This document shows positions 44,842 to 52,470 of a DNA stretch of 64,000 nucleotides, piece after piece (position 1 is the stretch's first letter; every line of letters starts with the position of its first letter). The DNA comes from Blautia liquoris (GTDB lineage: Bacteria > Bacillota > Clostridia > Lachnospirales > Lachnospiraceae), in the NCBI RefSeq assembly GCF_015159595.1, contig NZ_CP063304.1, forward strand, positions 2,604,001 through 2,668,000. Direction: 5' to 3'. Both the position numbers and the translations under genes were made by a program. Below the pieces are notes generated by a model that had not been told where the DNA came from, made no database searches, and saw only the letters and a program-made list of their open reading frames with translations.

Positions 44842-44870
44842 ATTATAATCTTTTGGATTTAATATGTCAA
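44842..44870 (-). promoter_or_regulatory. Consensus sigma-A promoter of 11-gene operon
   Basis: Minus strand: TTGACA (44870-44865), exactly 17 nt, TATAAT (44847-44842): both hexamers are perfect. The predicted start near 44835 leaves a leader of about 57 nt. A promoter this strong, followed by an autoregulatory MarR gene, points to repressor control. One copy of the 12-bp repeat TTTTTATTATAA (plus strand) covers the -10 box. Confidence 0.85.
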
Positions 44871-45025
44871 TACGAAAATATTTTCTTATTTTCTCGATCA
44901 GAGTTCTAGAATTATTATAGCTATAAAATAATCGTCTTTCACTTTTGTTGTTTCATGCAACAATATATCATATCAGTCCAACACATCTTCGCAATCTGCG
45001 CTTTTACTGTCAGCGTATATTAAAA

Positions 45026-45059
45026 GGCTCAAAAATGCAAAATCAAGCATTTTTGAGCC
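45026..45059 (-). terminator. Terminator of GH88/DUF2264 operon
   Basis: Stem GGCTCAAAAATGC / GCATTTTTGAGCC with an 8-nt loop; TTTTAATATA follows on the minus strand. It lies 35 nt past the stop of the DUF2264 gene. The plus-strand side is also T-rich. Confidence 0.85.
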
Positions 45060-45094
45060 TTTGTTTTTATTGTAAAATGCAGTTATATTTTTAC

Positions 45095-46798
45095 TTATGT
45101 TCTCTTTCCAAAGTGCCCGCTGATCAAGGTATGAAAACCTGGTTCCACGCTTCCCAGAATAGTCGGTATGGCACTATTAGGATAGATCAGATTTGTATTT
45201 GGATCCGGGAATACAACCTCACAGTGATCATATCCCTCGATATTTAACGACCAGACAGTTCCATTTTCCCCGGTAAGTTTTGCTTCGGTTTTGGACTCTT
45301 GGCATGAATAATCTTTTTTATGTCCGTTGTAAGTTCGGACCGCGTATCCACCATCTGCCAACTGCAGAGCACGGTCTGTCTGGATCAGATGGATCCGGAT
45401 ATGACCATGAGTGATTGGGACTATGTATGACAAAATTTCTACCCCATCCACAGGCTTCCACTGATGCCATACATACGCATTGGTGATACCACTGCTCACA
45501 CACCTCTCTTTCTCAAAGTAATGTTCATCCCCCTGACAGGCGACAGCTAAAGTATTGTCGTATGCCCCTGCCTCCAGATATCTTGCATCCTTACGCACAC
45601 TAAACCCAAAGAAAGAACTGTACACGAATTTGCTGTATTTTTCTGCCGCATGCGCCTGTCTGGTCAACTGATCCGTCGGATAAAGTTGGGCATTTCCATC
45701 CGGTTCTGCCATAAGCAGCATTTTCGCTTTTGGGACTGGATGCACACCAACTTTTTTCACGGGATTCTCCGGTCTGGCCCGCCAGAAGGGATGTGCATCC
45801 GAAACAGCCAAAATCAGAAACGTTTTAAACGCCCAGTAGGGTGAACCGGGACCATTATAGCTCTCGGACATATACAAATTCTCATACCCGTAACCAATAC
45901 TCAAAATTCCGTCTGGTCTTGTGATTGCCTGTCTCTCCCAATATTCCAGATTTTTCATCAAGACATATTTCATATTGGCCCATGGAATGGCCTCGACATC
46001 TGCATAGACACAGGCACTCCAGAACGCAGACTGTGCGAAACGGTACGTAAGGCTTCTCCCAAACGGAATCGCCGCCCCGTCATCATCAAACCAGTATACA
46101 AAGTCCTGTGCAAAAAGTTTCACTCGCCTGATATAACAGGCGCAACGTTTCGGATCTTTTTCTTTCATCAGTTTAACATACATAAGACTATAAAAGTGAA
46201 ATGCCCACGCAATATAATAATCCATCTGATGTTCATTTCCGTCCATGTACCATCCATTTCCCAGATACATCGTATCCAGTTCATCCATAGCCTCATCCGT
46301 AGCAGCCTGATCAAAGGGCAGTGATAAGCTTGAGAATGCAGCATTTACTAGAACGCGAAAGAAGAGCCAGTTGTTATCGTGTACTTTTGCCTTGTTGATT
46401 TGATTCAGCCAGCTCCAGATATGTTCCTGCTCAGTCTCAGACAACGTATCCCAAAACATTTCCCGCGTCAGAACCAACGTGACCGCCAGAGAAGGCATTT
46501 CCACCAGTAGCTGATCATAATCTGAAACAGTTCCCCAATATCCGCAAGACTTGGGATTGCACCCAGATAAGATGCCCTTCCTGTAAAAGGAAAAGTCGAA
46601 TTCCCGATCACAAGATGCGGCAGGTCCCGCAGCCCACAGTTGTCTCAGAAAGCCTTCTGCCTCAATCTGTCTTCTGTCATAATGTGTACCCGAATTTCCG
46701 AGATTTAAACCACTGATATGAATGCCGTTCCTCTTCACCGGCTCCATAAGACTTTTGGCGAATCTGTAAATGTCACTTTTGTCATCATTTTTCTCCAT
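45095..46798 (-). CDS. DUF2264 domain-containing protein
   Basis: 567 residues, no signal peptide. Segments such as WSWLNQINKAKVHDNNWLFF, GWYMDGNEHQMDYYIAWAFH and GAAIPFGRSLTYRFAQSAFW are typical of DUF2264, an (alpha/alpha)6-barrel family related to polysaccharide lyase and hydrolase folds. Its reaction is not established, but it often accompanies unsaturated glucuronyl hydrolases, as here. GAGGAG lies upstream of the ATG. It is the last gene of the importer/GH88 operon, 17 nt after the GH88 gene. Confidence 0.88.
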   Translation of the reverse strand: MEKNDDKSDIYRFAKSLMEPVKRNGIHISGLNLGNSGTHYDRRQIEAEGFLRQLWAAGPAASCDREFDFSFYRKGILSGCNPKSCGYWGTVSDYDQLLVEMPSLAVTLVLTREMFWDTLSETEQEHIWSWLNQINKAKVHDNNWLFFRVLVNAAFSSLSLPFDQAATDEAMDELDTMYLGNGWYMDGNEHQMDYYIAWAFHFYSLMYVKLMKEKDPKRCACYIRRVKLFAQDFVYWFDDDGAAIPFGRSLTYRFAQSAFWSACVYADVEAIPWANMKYVLMKNLEYWERQAITRPDGILSIGYGYENLYMSESYNGPGSPYWAFKTFLILAVSDAHPFWRARPENPVKKVGVHPVPKAKMLLMAEPDGNAQLYPTDQLTRQAHAAEKYSKFVYSSFFGFSVRKDARYLEAGAYDNTLAVACQGDEHYFEKERCVSSGITNAYVWHQWKPVDGVEILSYIVPITHGHIRIHLIQTDRALQLADGGYAVRTYNGHKKDYSCQESKTEAKLTGENGTVWSLNIEGYDHCEVVFPDPNTNLIYPNSAIPTILGSVEPGFHTLISGHFGKRT

Positions 46799-46815
46799 CT
46801 GTCTTCATCTCCTCT

Positions 46816-47931
46816 TCACCAGATTGTAAGTACATCACCCTTCAATCGAAGCAGGGCCTCAATGAAGAAATAATCCCCGTAGATCATGGACACATGTGTT
46901 TCTTCACTGTTGTGATAAGAATGACTACTGTACCCGATAATGCCATCTGTATCAGGATTCCAGTCAGCATAAGCATGTTCGATGGCTCTCAACATCTTTA
47001 CTGCAGAATCACGATACAAGTTTTTTTCGCACGAATCGACGTGATCGGCAATTTCCATCAGTCCACATGCCGCACAGGTCCCCGCGCTCATATCCCATTT
47101 TTTGGGATATGCCGGGGCACGAAAATCGACAAGGGGAAGAAAGTCCGTCCGGGAAACACAGGCAATAAAATAATTTGCGATATTTTTTGCAGCCATCAAA
47201 TATTCGGACTTCTGGGTATGACGATAAGCGAGGGCGAATCCATAGATCGCCCAGGCCTGCCCGCGGCTCCAAGATGAATCCGCGGAATATCCCTGACCCG
47301 CAAGCAGCTTCTGAAATTCCCCGGTATTCGGATCGAAACAGGCGATATGTCCCACAGAACCATCCTTTCTCACGAGATATTCCAGGACACTGTCTGCATG
47401 AGCATTTGCAATCTGAGAGAATCTGGGGTCTTTGACTGTCTCGGATGCCCAGTACAGAATCGGAATGTTCATCATACTGTCTATGATCACCCAGCCGGAA
47501 TTATCCCGATTCCACGATCGCAGAAACTCGCCCCGAAGATTAAAACGGCCAGCCAGAAGAGCCGCCGCATGCAGAGCTCTGACCTTCGAACGCTCATCTT
47601 TCGTGGTCTTATAGTCTGCCACCGAAGTAAGCATCCACATAAAGCCGACATCATGATGAAGTCCCTGAAAATCCGCGAATGCCTTATCCAGCATTTCTTC
47701 GATGGACACGGCATCCTCCCTAAAGGAATCATCCCCAGTCAGATAGTAGAACTGCCAGAGTTCCCCGGCATAGAATCCATTCGTCCACCAAAAAATCTTA
47801 TCTTTTGCCATATCATCGTAGACGCCATCCACCGCTATATAGGGGATCTTCCCCCGGTTTCTCTCCATCATCGCTCTCATCTTTTTTTCTGCTTTCGGCA
47901 GTATCTCATCTACCCACTCTTCTGTCTGCAC
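46816..47931 (-). CDS. Unsaturated glucuronyl hydrolase, GH88
   Basis: 371 residues if started at GTG 47931, which has GGAGG 6 nt upstream within the previous gene's end; a TTG at 47949 is the longer alternative. (alpha/alpha)6-barrel with the two family aspartates, Asp94 (HHDVGFMW) and Asp151 (IIDSMMN), counting from the GTG. GH88 enzymes hydrate the unsaturated uronate left by polysaccharide lyases, releasing a keto sugar acid. It is intracellular and follows an importer, so the imported ligand probably carries a 4,5-unsaturated uronate. No lyase gene is in the window. Confidence 0.9.
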   Translation of the reverse strand: MQTEEWVDEILPKAEKKMRAMMERNRGKIPYIAVDGVYDDMAKDKIFWWTNGFYAGELWQFYYLTGDDSFREDAVSIEEMLDKAFADFQGLHHDVGFMWMLTSVADYKTTKDERSKVRALHAAALLAGRFNLRGEFLRSWNRDNSGWVIIDSMMNIPILYWASETVKDPRFSQIANAHADSVLEYLVRKDGSVGHIACFDPNTGEFQKLLAGQGYSADSSWSRGQAWAIYGFALAYRHTQKSEYLMAAKNIANYFIACVSRTDFLPLVDFRAPAYPKKWDMSAGTCAACGLMEIADHVDSCEKNLYRDSAVKMLRAIEHAYADWNPDTDGIIGYSSHSYHNSEETHVSMIYGDYFFIEALLRLKGDVLTIW

Positions 47932-47945
47932 TTGGTTCCTCCAAA

Positions 47946-49331
47946 TCAATAGTTATATTTTACAGTTAATTCCGGATAAGCTGACTGAACCTGTGTTCCA
48001 AGTCCCTTAATTGCATCGTCCAGTGACATACTTCCATTTGCATAGTTGATAACTGCATCATTCATAAAGCTCTCGATATCACCGTCATACTTCGTCACGA
48101 CATCGGTCGGAAGTTTCTCCTGTATTGCAGCCTGTTTCTGATACTCTTCGAAAACTTTCTGATTTCCCAGAAGCGGCTCCTCGTATCCGGAATCCACCAG
48201 AATTTTGTTTGCCTCTTTGGTCGATGCGAATCCATCTTTTCCTTTTTGAACATCAACAAGCTTCTGCGTGTCAACACTGATCCCCTTGACCAGATCCCAT
48301 GCATTATTCTTGTGAGAGGTTGTCTTGGTGATAAAAAAGTATGTTCCACCTCGATTATAAGCGTATGGAGGAGTAGTCATACCCCATTTTCCGGCTCCCT
48401 CTTTTCCATCAACCTGTGGTTTGAATTTCGATGAATATCCCCAGGAAGGCAGGAAATCCACAAAAAATGCATCTGTGTTCCACCCCGAAAAATAAGCATC
48501 GTCTTCTTTCTCTGTCAGGAACATCTTGTCATCATAGATCTGTTTATTGATCTCGAAGATGTTGGCCATATCCTTTGTGACTGTGAATACATCATCCTTG
48601 ACATACGGTTTTTCACGTCTGTTTGACAGCATTTTATTTAGGTTCTGTGTAGTTCCGAACATCTTGACCTTTCCGGAATAAGCATCATTGATCTTTTCAT
48701 ATAAGTCGGGCCATTGATCAACATCACTCAGGGCTTTCCCCACTTCGTCCGGATCATCCGTGCCAAGAATATTCTTTGCAATTTCGCGGTTATAGTACAT
48801 CATTCCCACCGGATACTCCGCAGTCACTGCCTGGAGATCCCCCTTATCATCGGAGCCGAGCGCAACCAAGTCTTTGTAGGTATTGTCAATGTAGTTTTTG
48901 GCATCATCCGGAAATTCTTCTGACAGATCCAGATTGACACCGCGTTCCACCCAGTCCTTTACATAGTCTTTCGTGATTGCATATACATCTGGGGCCGTCT
49001 TGGGATCTGTGATCTGCTGTTTTAATTTTGTCTGTAAATCAGCAAATGGAATCACGACAACGTCGACATCAACTCCGTTTGCAGCACCCCATGCCTCGGC
49101 ATCTTCTTTGATCGAATTCCCTTGTGTCCAGATCACAAGCGGTCCATCCCCATCCTTTTCTGCCTTTGCATCATCACTTTTTGCACTAGTGCTGCTATTT
49201 TTTGTCCCACTTTTGCTCTTTGCAGTATTCGATGCACTGCTGTCAGCATTTTTACCGCACCCCAGCATCGTTACTGCCATGGCTACCGCCATACCTCCTG
49301 TAAACATCCTCTTTAAGCTGGACTTCTTCAT
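47946..49331 (-). CDS. Sugar-binding lipoprotein of ABC importer (MsmE-like)
   Basis: 461 residues. Signal MKKSSLKRMFTGGMAVAMAV with lipobox near MLGC (Cys25), then a Ser/Lys/Asp-rich linker and a family 1 solute-binding domain (PLVIWTQGNSIKEDAEAWG). AGGAGG precedes the ATG. It is encoded after its two permeases rather than before them, unlike the other three sugar importers in this window. The ligand is presumably an unsaturated oligosaccharide, given the GH88 gene immediately downstream. Confidence 0.92.
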   Translation of the reverse strand: MKKSSLKRMFTGGMAVAMAVTMLGCGKNADSSASNTAKSKSGTKNSSTSAKSDDAKAEKDGDGPLVIWTQGNSIKEDAEAWGAANGVDVDVVVIPFADLQTKLKQQITDPKTAPDVYAITKDYVKDWVERGVNLDLSEEFPDDAKNYIDNTYKDLVALGSDDKGDLQAVTAEYPVGMMYYNREIAKNILGTDDPDEVGKALSDVDQWPDLYEKINDAYSGKVKMFGTTQNLNKMLSNRREKPYVKDDVFTVTKDMANIFEINKQIYDDKMFLTEKEDDAYFSGWNTDAFFVDFLPSWGYSSKFKPQVDGKEGAGKWGMTTPPYAYNRGGTYFFITKTTSHKNNAWDLVKGISVDTQKLVDVQKGKDGFASTKEANKILVDSGYEEPLLGNQKVFEEYQKQAAIQEKLPTDVVTKYDGDIESFMNDAVINYANGSMSLDDAIKGLGTQVQSAYPELTVKYNY

Positions 49332-49410
49332 TCTCTACTTCCTCCTTCTACATTTTTTATATAAAGGATCTTTGTCCCTTCATATACGAAAGTCTCGACT
49401 TTTCCCATAC

Positions 49411-50238
49411 CTACTCCTTTTCTCCTCCTGCACCAATACCATCGATGATATAACGTGAGAAAAGGAAGAATACAATCATAACCGGAACGATAGAAATGGC
49501 TATGCACAGGTACATGGCCCCGACGCTCGGATCCTGTGTATCGGCATTGAATATCCGGATTACTAAAGGCAATGTGAATTTTTTTGTATCTGAGAGCAAT
49601 ATCAACGGCACCAGATAGTTATTCCAGCTTGTCACAAAGCTGTTGATCCCCATGGTGAATATGGCCGGAGCCAGTATCGGAAGTGCCATCTTGTTAAAAA
49701 TTTTGAACTCACCGGCCCCGTCAATCCTAGCCGACTCTATAATACTGCGCGACAATGCAGTTTCAGCATATTGTTTGATAAAGAAGACGGTGGTCGCACT
49801 GGCTATAGAGGGCAGAATCAGCGGTATAAAGGAATTCAGCAGATTCATCCCCTTCATGAACTTGAAAAATCCGATCACGCTCAGCTGAGGCGGAATCATC
49901 ATAATCACTAAAATTGCAGTAAATGCAGTATTTTTCAGCTTAAAGTCATAAGCTGTAAGCCCGTATGCCGTCATTGCCGAAAAGTAGCATGTGAGAGCAG
50001 TGGAAGAAAGAGCCACCACCAGGCTGTTCCGAAAAGCCTTCAGTACATCAACGCGCGACTGCATTTCGCCAAAATTGTCTGCAATACTCTTTCCCGGAAT
50101 GAGTGAGAACCCGGAAAGAATATCACCAGTACTTCTCGTTGCATTGATAATCATGACATAGAACGGGAAGAAGCTGATGATCGCCAGCGCAATCAGGAAG
50201 ATGTACATCACAGTTTTCTTAACTGGTTTGATTCTCAT
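49411..50238 (-). CDS. Sugar ABC transporter permease (MsmG/MalG type)
   Basis: 275 residues, about six helices (MYIFLIALAIISFFPFYVMI first). EAA loop IESARIDGAGEFKIFNKMALPILAP; C-terminus YIIDGIGAGGEKE is atypical because most relatives end in basic residues after GGVK. Start overlaps the previous permease stop by 4 nt. No ATPase gene in the operon. Confidence 0.93.
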   Translation of the reverse strand: MRIKPVKKTVMYIFLIALAIISFFPFYVMIINATRSTGDILSGFSLIPGKSIADNFGEMQSRVDVLKAFRNSLVVALSSTALTCYFSAMTAYGLTAYDFKLKNTAFTAILVIMMIPPQLSVIGFFKFMKGMNLLNSFIPLILPSIASATTVFFIKQYAETALSRSIIESARIDGAGEFKIFNKMALPILAPAIFTMGINSFVTSWNNYLVPLILLSDTKKFTLPLVIRIFNADTQDPSVGAMYLCIAISIVPVMIVFFLFSRYIIDGIGAGGEKE

Positions 50239-51200
50239 GAGCTTTCTCTCCCTTCTTTTAATCTTCCCATCACGGAAAATGAAGCAAATATCGCGATGAA
50301 GAAGAACAGATAATAGGCAATTGCCGCCGAATATCCAAAATTATTATATTTAAATGCTGTGTTATAAAGATACATCACAACTGTCATCAGTTTTCCCTGT
50401 GGCGCTCCCAGACCTCCAGTCAGGATCTGCTGAACATCAAAGCTTTGCAGGCCTCCAACGAGCGAGTTCAAAAAGACAAATGCCGTTACAGGACGAAGCA
50501 GCGGAAATGTGATCTTCCAGAAAAGATTCCATCCATTGGCCCCATCCACTTTGGCCGCTTCGTAGAGGCTGGGAGAAATCGCCGTCATCCCTGCCATAAC
50601 CATGATCATGGTATTTCCATAGAACATCCACCAGTGAATCAGCCCGATCGACCCCTGTGCAAATGGTACACTCGACAGAAAGTTGACAGGTTCCCCCACA
50701 ATATTCAAGCTTGTCAGCAGCTGATTCACAATTCCGGACGGATAGCTTAAAAACTGATTAAACAGAGCCGATATGGAAACTGCGGTCACCAGTCTTGGCA
50801 GATAATAGATCGCCCGGAAGATTCCCTTTCCTCTGACTTTGTTATATGTAAAGACAGCTGCCAGCAAAAATGCGAAGATAAACTGCGGCACAGCACCGAT
50901 TACCCACATGATAACCGTATTTTTCAGGGCTTCATAAAACAGCGGATCCGTAAATACTTTCGTATAATTTTTCATCCCAATAAAAACAGGATTATTAAAT
51001 CCATCGTATGATGTGAAACTAAGATACAGCGTATACAAAATCGGATACAGACCAAATATTAAAAACGCAATAAAAAATGGCGCTAAAAAGAACAGTCCAT
51101 ACCGATTCTTATCAATTCTGCCTTTCTTACCCCTTTTCACTGATATTTCTTTTTGCATTCCCGGGGGATGCCCCTTGCTTACCTGAGCGGATTTTCCCAT
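50235..51200 (-). CDS. Sugar ABC transporter permease (MsmF/MalF type)
   Basis: 321 residues. Hydrophilic N-terminus (1-34), then YGLFFLAPFFIAFLIFGLYP and about five further helices; EAA loop YEAAKVDGANGWNLFWKITFPLLRP. GAGGAG lies upstream of the ATG. First gene of the operon permease, permease, binding protein, GH88, DUF2264, transcribed from the promoter at 51257-51285 and divergent from the LacI-type regulator. Confidence 0.93.
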   Translation of the reverse strand: MGKSAQVSKGHPPGMQKEISVKRGKKGRIDKNRYGLFFLAPFFIAFLIFGLYPILYTLYLSFTSYDGFNNPVFIGMKNYTKVFTDPLFYEALKNTVIMWVIGAVPQFIFAFLLAAVFTYNKVRGKGIFRAIYYLPRLVTAVSISALFNQFLSYPSGIVNQLLTSLNIVGEPVNFLSSVPFAQGSIGLIHWWMFYGNTMIMVMAGMTAISPSLYEAAKVDGANGWNLFWKITFPLLRPVTAFVFLNSLVGGLQSFDVQQILTGGLGAPQGKLMTVVMYLYNTAFKYNNFGYSAAIAYYLFFFIAIFASFSVMGRLKEGRESS

Positions 51201-51227
51201 AATCCATAACTCCTCTCTGAGTCTTTG

Positions 51228-51239
51228 TTAATCGTTTAT
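51228..51239. promoter_or_regulatory. LacI-type operator, candidate O2
   Basis: TTAATCGTTTAT, a one-mismatch-like copy of the 51304-51315 palindrome, with the central CG of LacI-family operators. It lies just downstream of the minus-strand promoter, 28-39 nt before the permease start. Confidence 0.5.
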
Positions 51240-51256
51240 ATACTTTTTATAAGCTG

Positions 51257-51285
51257 ATAATACTACATATTAAGATGATATTCAA
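51257..51285 (-). promoter_or_regulatory. Promoter of importer/GH88 operon
   Basis: Minus strand: TTGAAT (51285-51280), exactly 17 nt, TATTAT (51262-51257). It is flanked by two LacI-type sites, at 51228 and 51304. Confidence 0.65.
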
Positions 51286-51303
51286 TATATTTTTCAAAAA
51301 TAT

Positions 51304-51315
51304 TTAAACGTTTAA
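51304..51315. promoter_or_regulatory. LacI-type operator, candidate O1
   Basis: Perfect 12-bp palindrome TTAAACGTTTAA with a central CG, typical of LacI-family sites. It lies upstream of both the importer promoter and the LacI gene. Confidence 0.65.
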
Positions 51316-51442
51316 CACATTGCACAAAAAACAACCTCTCTATTTACCCAACTTTAAATCTGTGGTAAAATTAAGCAAGGCAAGGGTTCTCGATATACGT
51401 AAAAGGCTTTTGCAGAATAGCGAACAAGGGAGGGACAGGCAG

Positions 51443-52429
51443 ATGGCAGATGTGACTTTAAAACAGATTGCTGAGATAGCCGGTGTATCGGCAGCCACTG
51501 TGTCATATGTATTAAGCGGGAAAAGGAAGGTGAGCAAAGCCACAGAACTTCGGGTGCTGAGCGTGGCAAAGCAATTGAACTACTCTCCTAATTTATTTGC
51601 ACAGCAGTTAAAAAGGGGCGAGTCTTTCTTAATTTTTGCACTGCTGAATACTTATTCCAGCTCTTTTAACGGTGAAGCACTGCAAAAAATAGAACATTCC
51701 TTTGAAGAAAAGGGATATCGGCTCCTTGCAATGACCGGAGGACTGGATGACATCATCCGGACGAATATATTCGATGGCGGAATTATATTGAACTATCATA
51801 CGACGAAACAGGAAATACAGACTTTGGAGGAGTCAACCGGAAAACCACTGATCCTCCTCTCCAACCAGTCAAATCAAAAAAACACAGCATCTGTGATCAT
51901 GGATAATTTCGGCGGGATGAAACTGGTTCTTGCGGAATTCGCGAAATCAGAACATCAGAATATCTGTTTTATACAAGGACCAGAGGGATCTTATAACAAT
52001 ACCAGCCGAGCAGAAAGTGCAAGATATTTCTATAAGGAATTATTTCAGAGAGATGATTTCGATATCCGTCTCTACCGTGGAAATTTCGTATCAGATGAAA
52101 GCTATAAATTGGCGTTTCATTTACTGAAAAACAAACTGTATAATGCCTTCGTCTGTTTCAATGATTCTACAGCTCTCGGAGTCTACAAGGCCGCCTATGA
52201 ACTCGGAATTCAAGTAGGAAAAGACATCAGTGTAGCGGGCTTTGATAATACCTCATACTCGGAATTCGTTTCACCTGCTCTTACAACTGTGGATGTGGAC
52301 AAAGATCTCTGGGCCAAAGAAGTAGTTAAAAATTACCTCGCTTTAAAAGATAGATCCATCGAAACCAATGAAGTGAAGATACCCGCCTCACTGATCAAGA
52401 GAGGCTCAATCAAATACAAGAGTATATGA
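51443..52429 (+). CDS. LacI-family transcriptional regulator
   Basis: 328 residues from ATG 51443 (GGGAGGG 8 nt upstream); the frame is open 5' but the LacI helix-turn-helix (VTLKQIAEIAGVSAATVSYVLSG split at residues 4-26) begins right after this start. The C-terminal sugar-binding domain shows NAFVCFNDSTALGVYKAAYE and ISVAGFDNTSYSEFVSPALTTV. It is divergent from the importer/GH88 operon and probably represses it through the sites at 51228 and 51304. A possible own promoter is TTTACC (51343-51348), 17 nt, TAAAAT (51366-51371). Confidence 0.93.
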   Translation: MADVTLKQIAEIAGVSAATVSYVLSGKRKVSKATELRVLSVAKQLNYSPNLFAQQLKRGESFLIFALLNTYSSSFNGEALQKIEHSFEEKGYRLLAMTGGLDDIIRTNIFDGGIILNYHTTKQEIQTLEESTGKPLILLSNQSNQKNTASVIMDNFGGMKLVLAEFAKSEHQNICFIQGPEGSYNNTSRAESARYFYKELFQRDDFDIRLYRGNFVSDESYKLAFHLLKNKLYNAFVCFNDSTALGVYKAAYELGIQVGKDISVAGFDNTSYSEFVSPALTTVDVDKDLWAKEVVKNYLALKDRSIETNEVKIPASLIKRGSIKYKSI

Positions 52430-52437
52430 ATCAAAAT

Positions 52438-52465
52438 CACCGGACCGCTTAAGCGCAGTCCGGTG
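52438..52465. terminator. Bidirectional terminator, LacI gene / GH43 gene
   Basis: Stem CACCGGAC / GTCCGGTG with an inner GC pair and short loop. AATATTTATTTAT follows on the plus strand and GATTTTGATT on the minus strand, so U-tracts are modest on both sides. Sits in the 41-nt convergent gap. Confidence 0.75.
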
Positions 52466-52470
52466 AATAT

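Larger units (their letters stand above)
44778..45094. other. Intergenic region: MarR operon promoter and upstream terminator
   Basis: 317 nt. Contains the promoter 44842-44870, two TTTTTATTATAA direct repeats (44805-44816, 44837-44848; 32 nt apart), a TTGTTG/CAACAA hairpin at 44945-44963 and the terminator 45026-45059. No ORF of interest. Confidence 0.7.

Noticed and set aside
44945-44963. TTGTTG/CAACAA hairpin as riboswitch or operator
   Set aside because: Upstream of the -35 box so not in the RNA leader, and short arms in AT-rich sequence are expected by chance.
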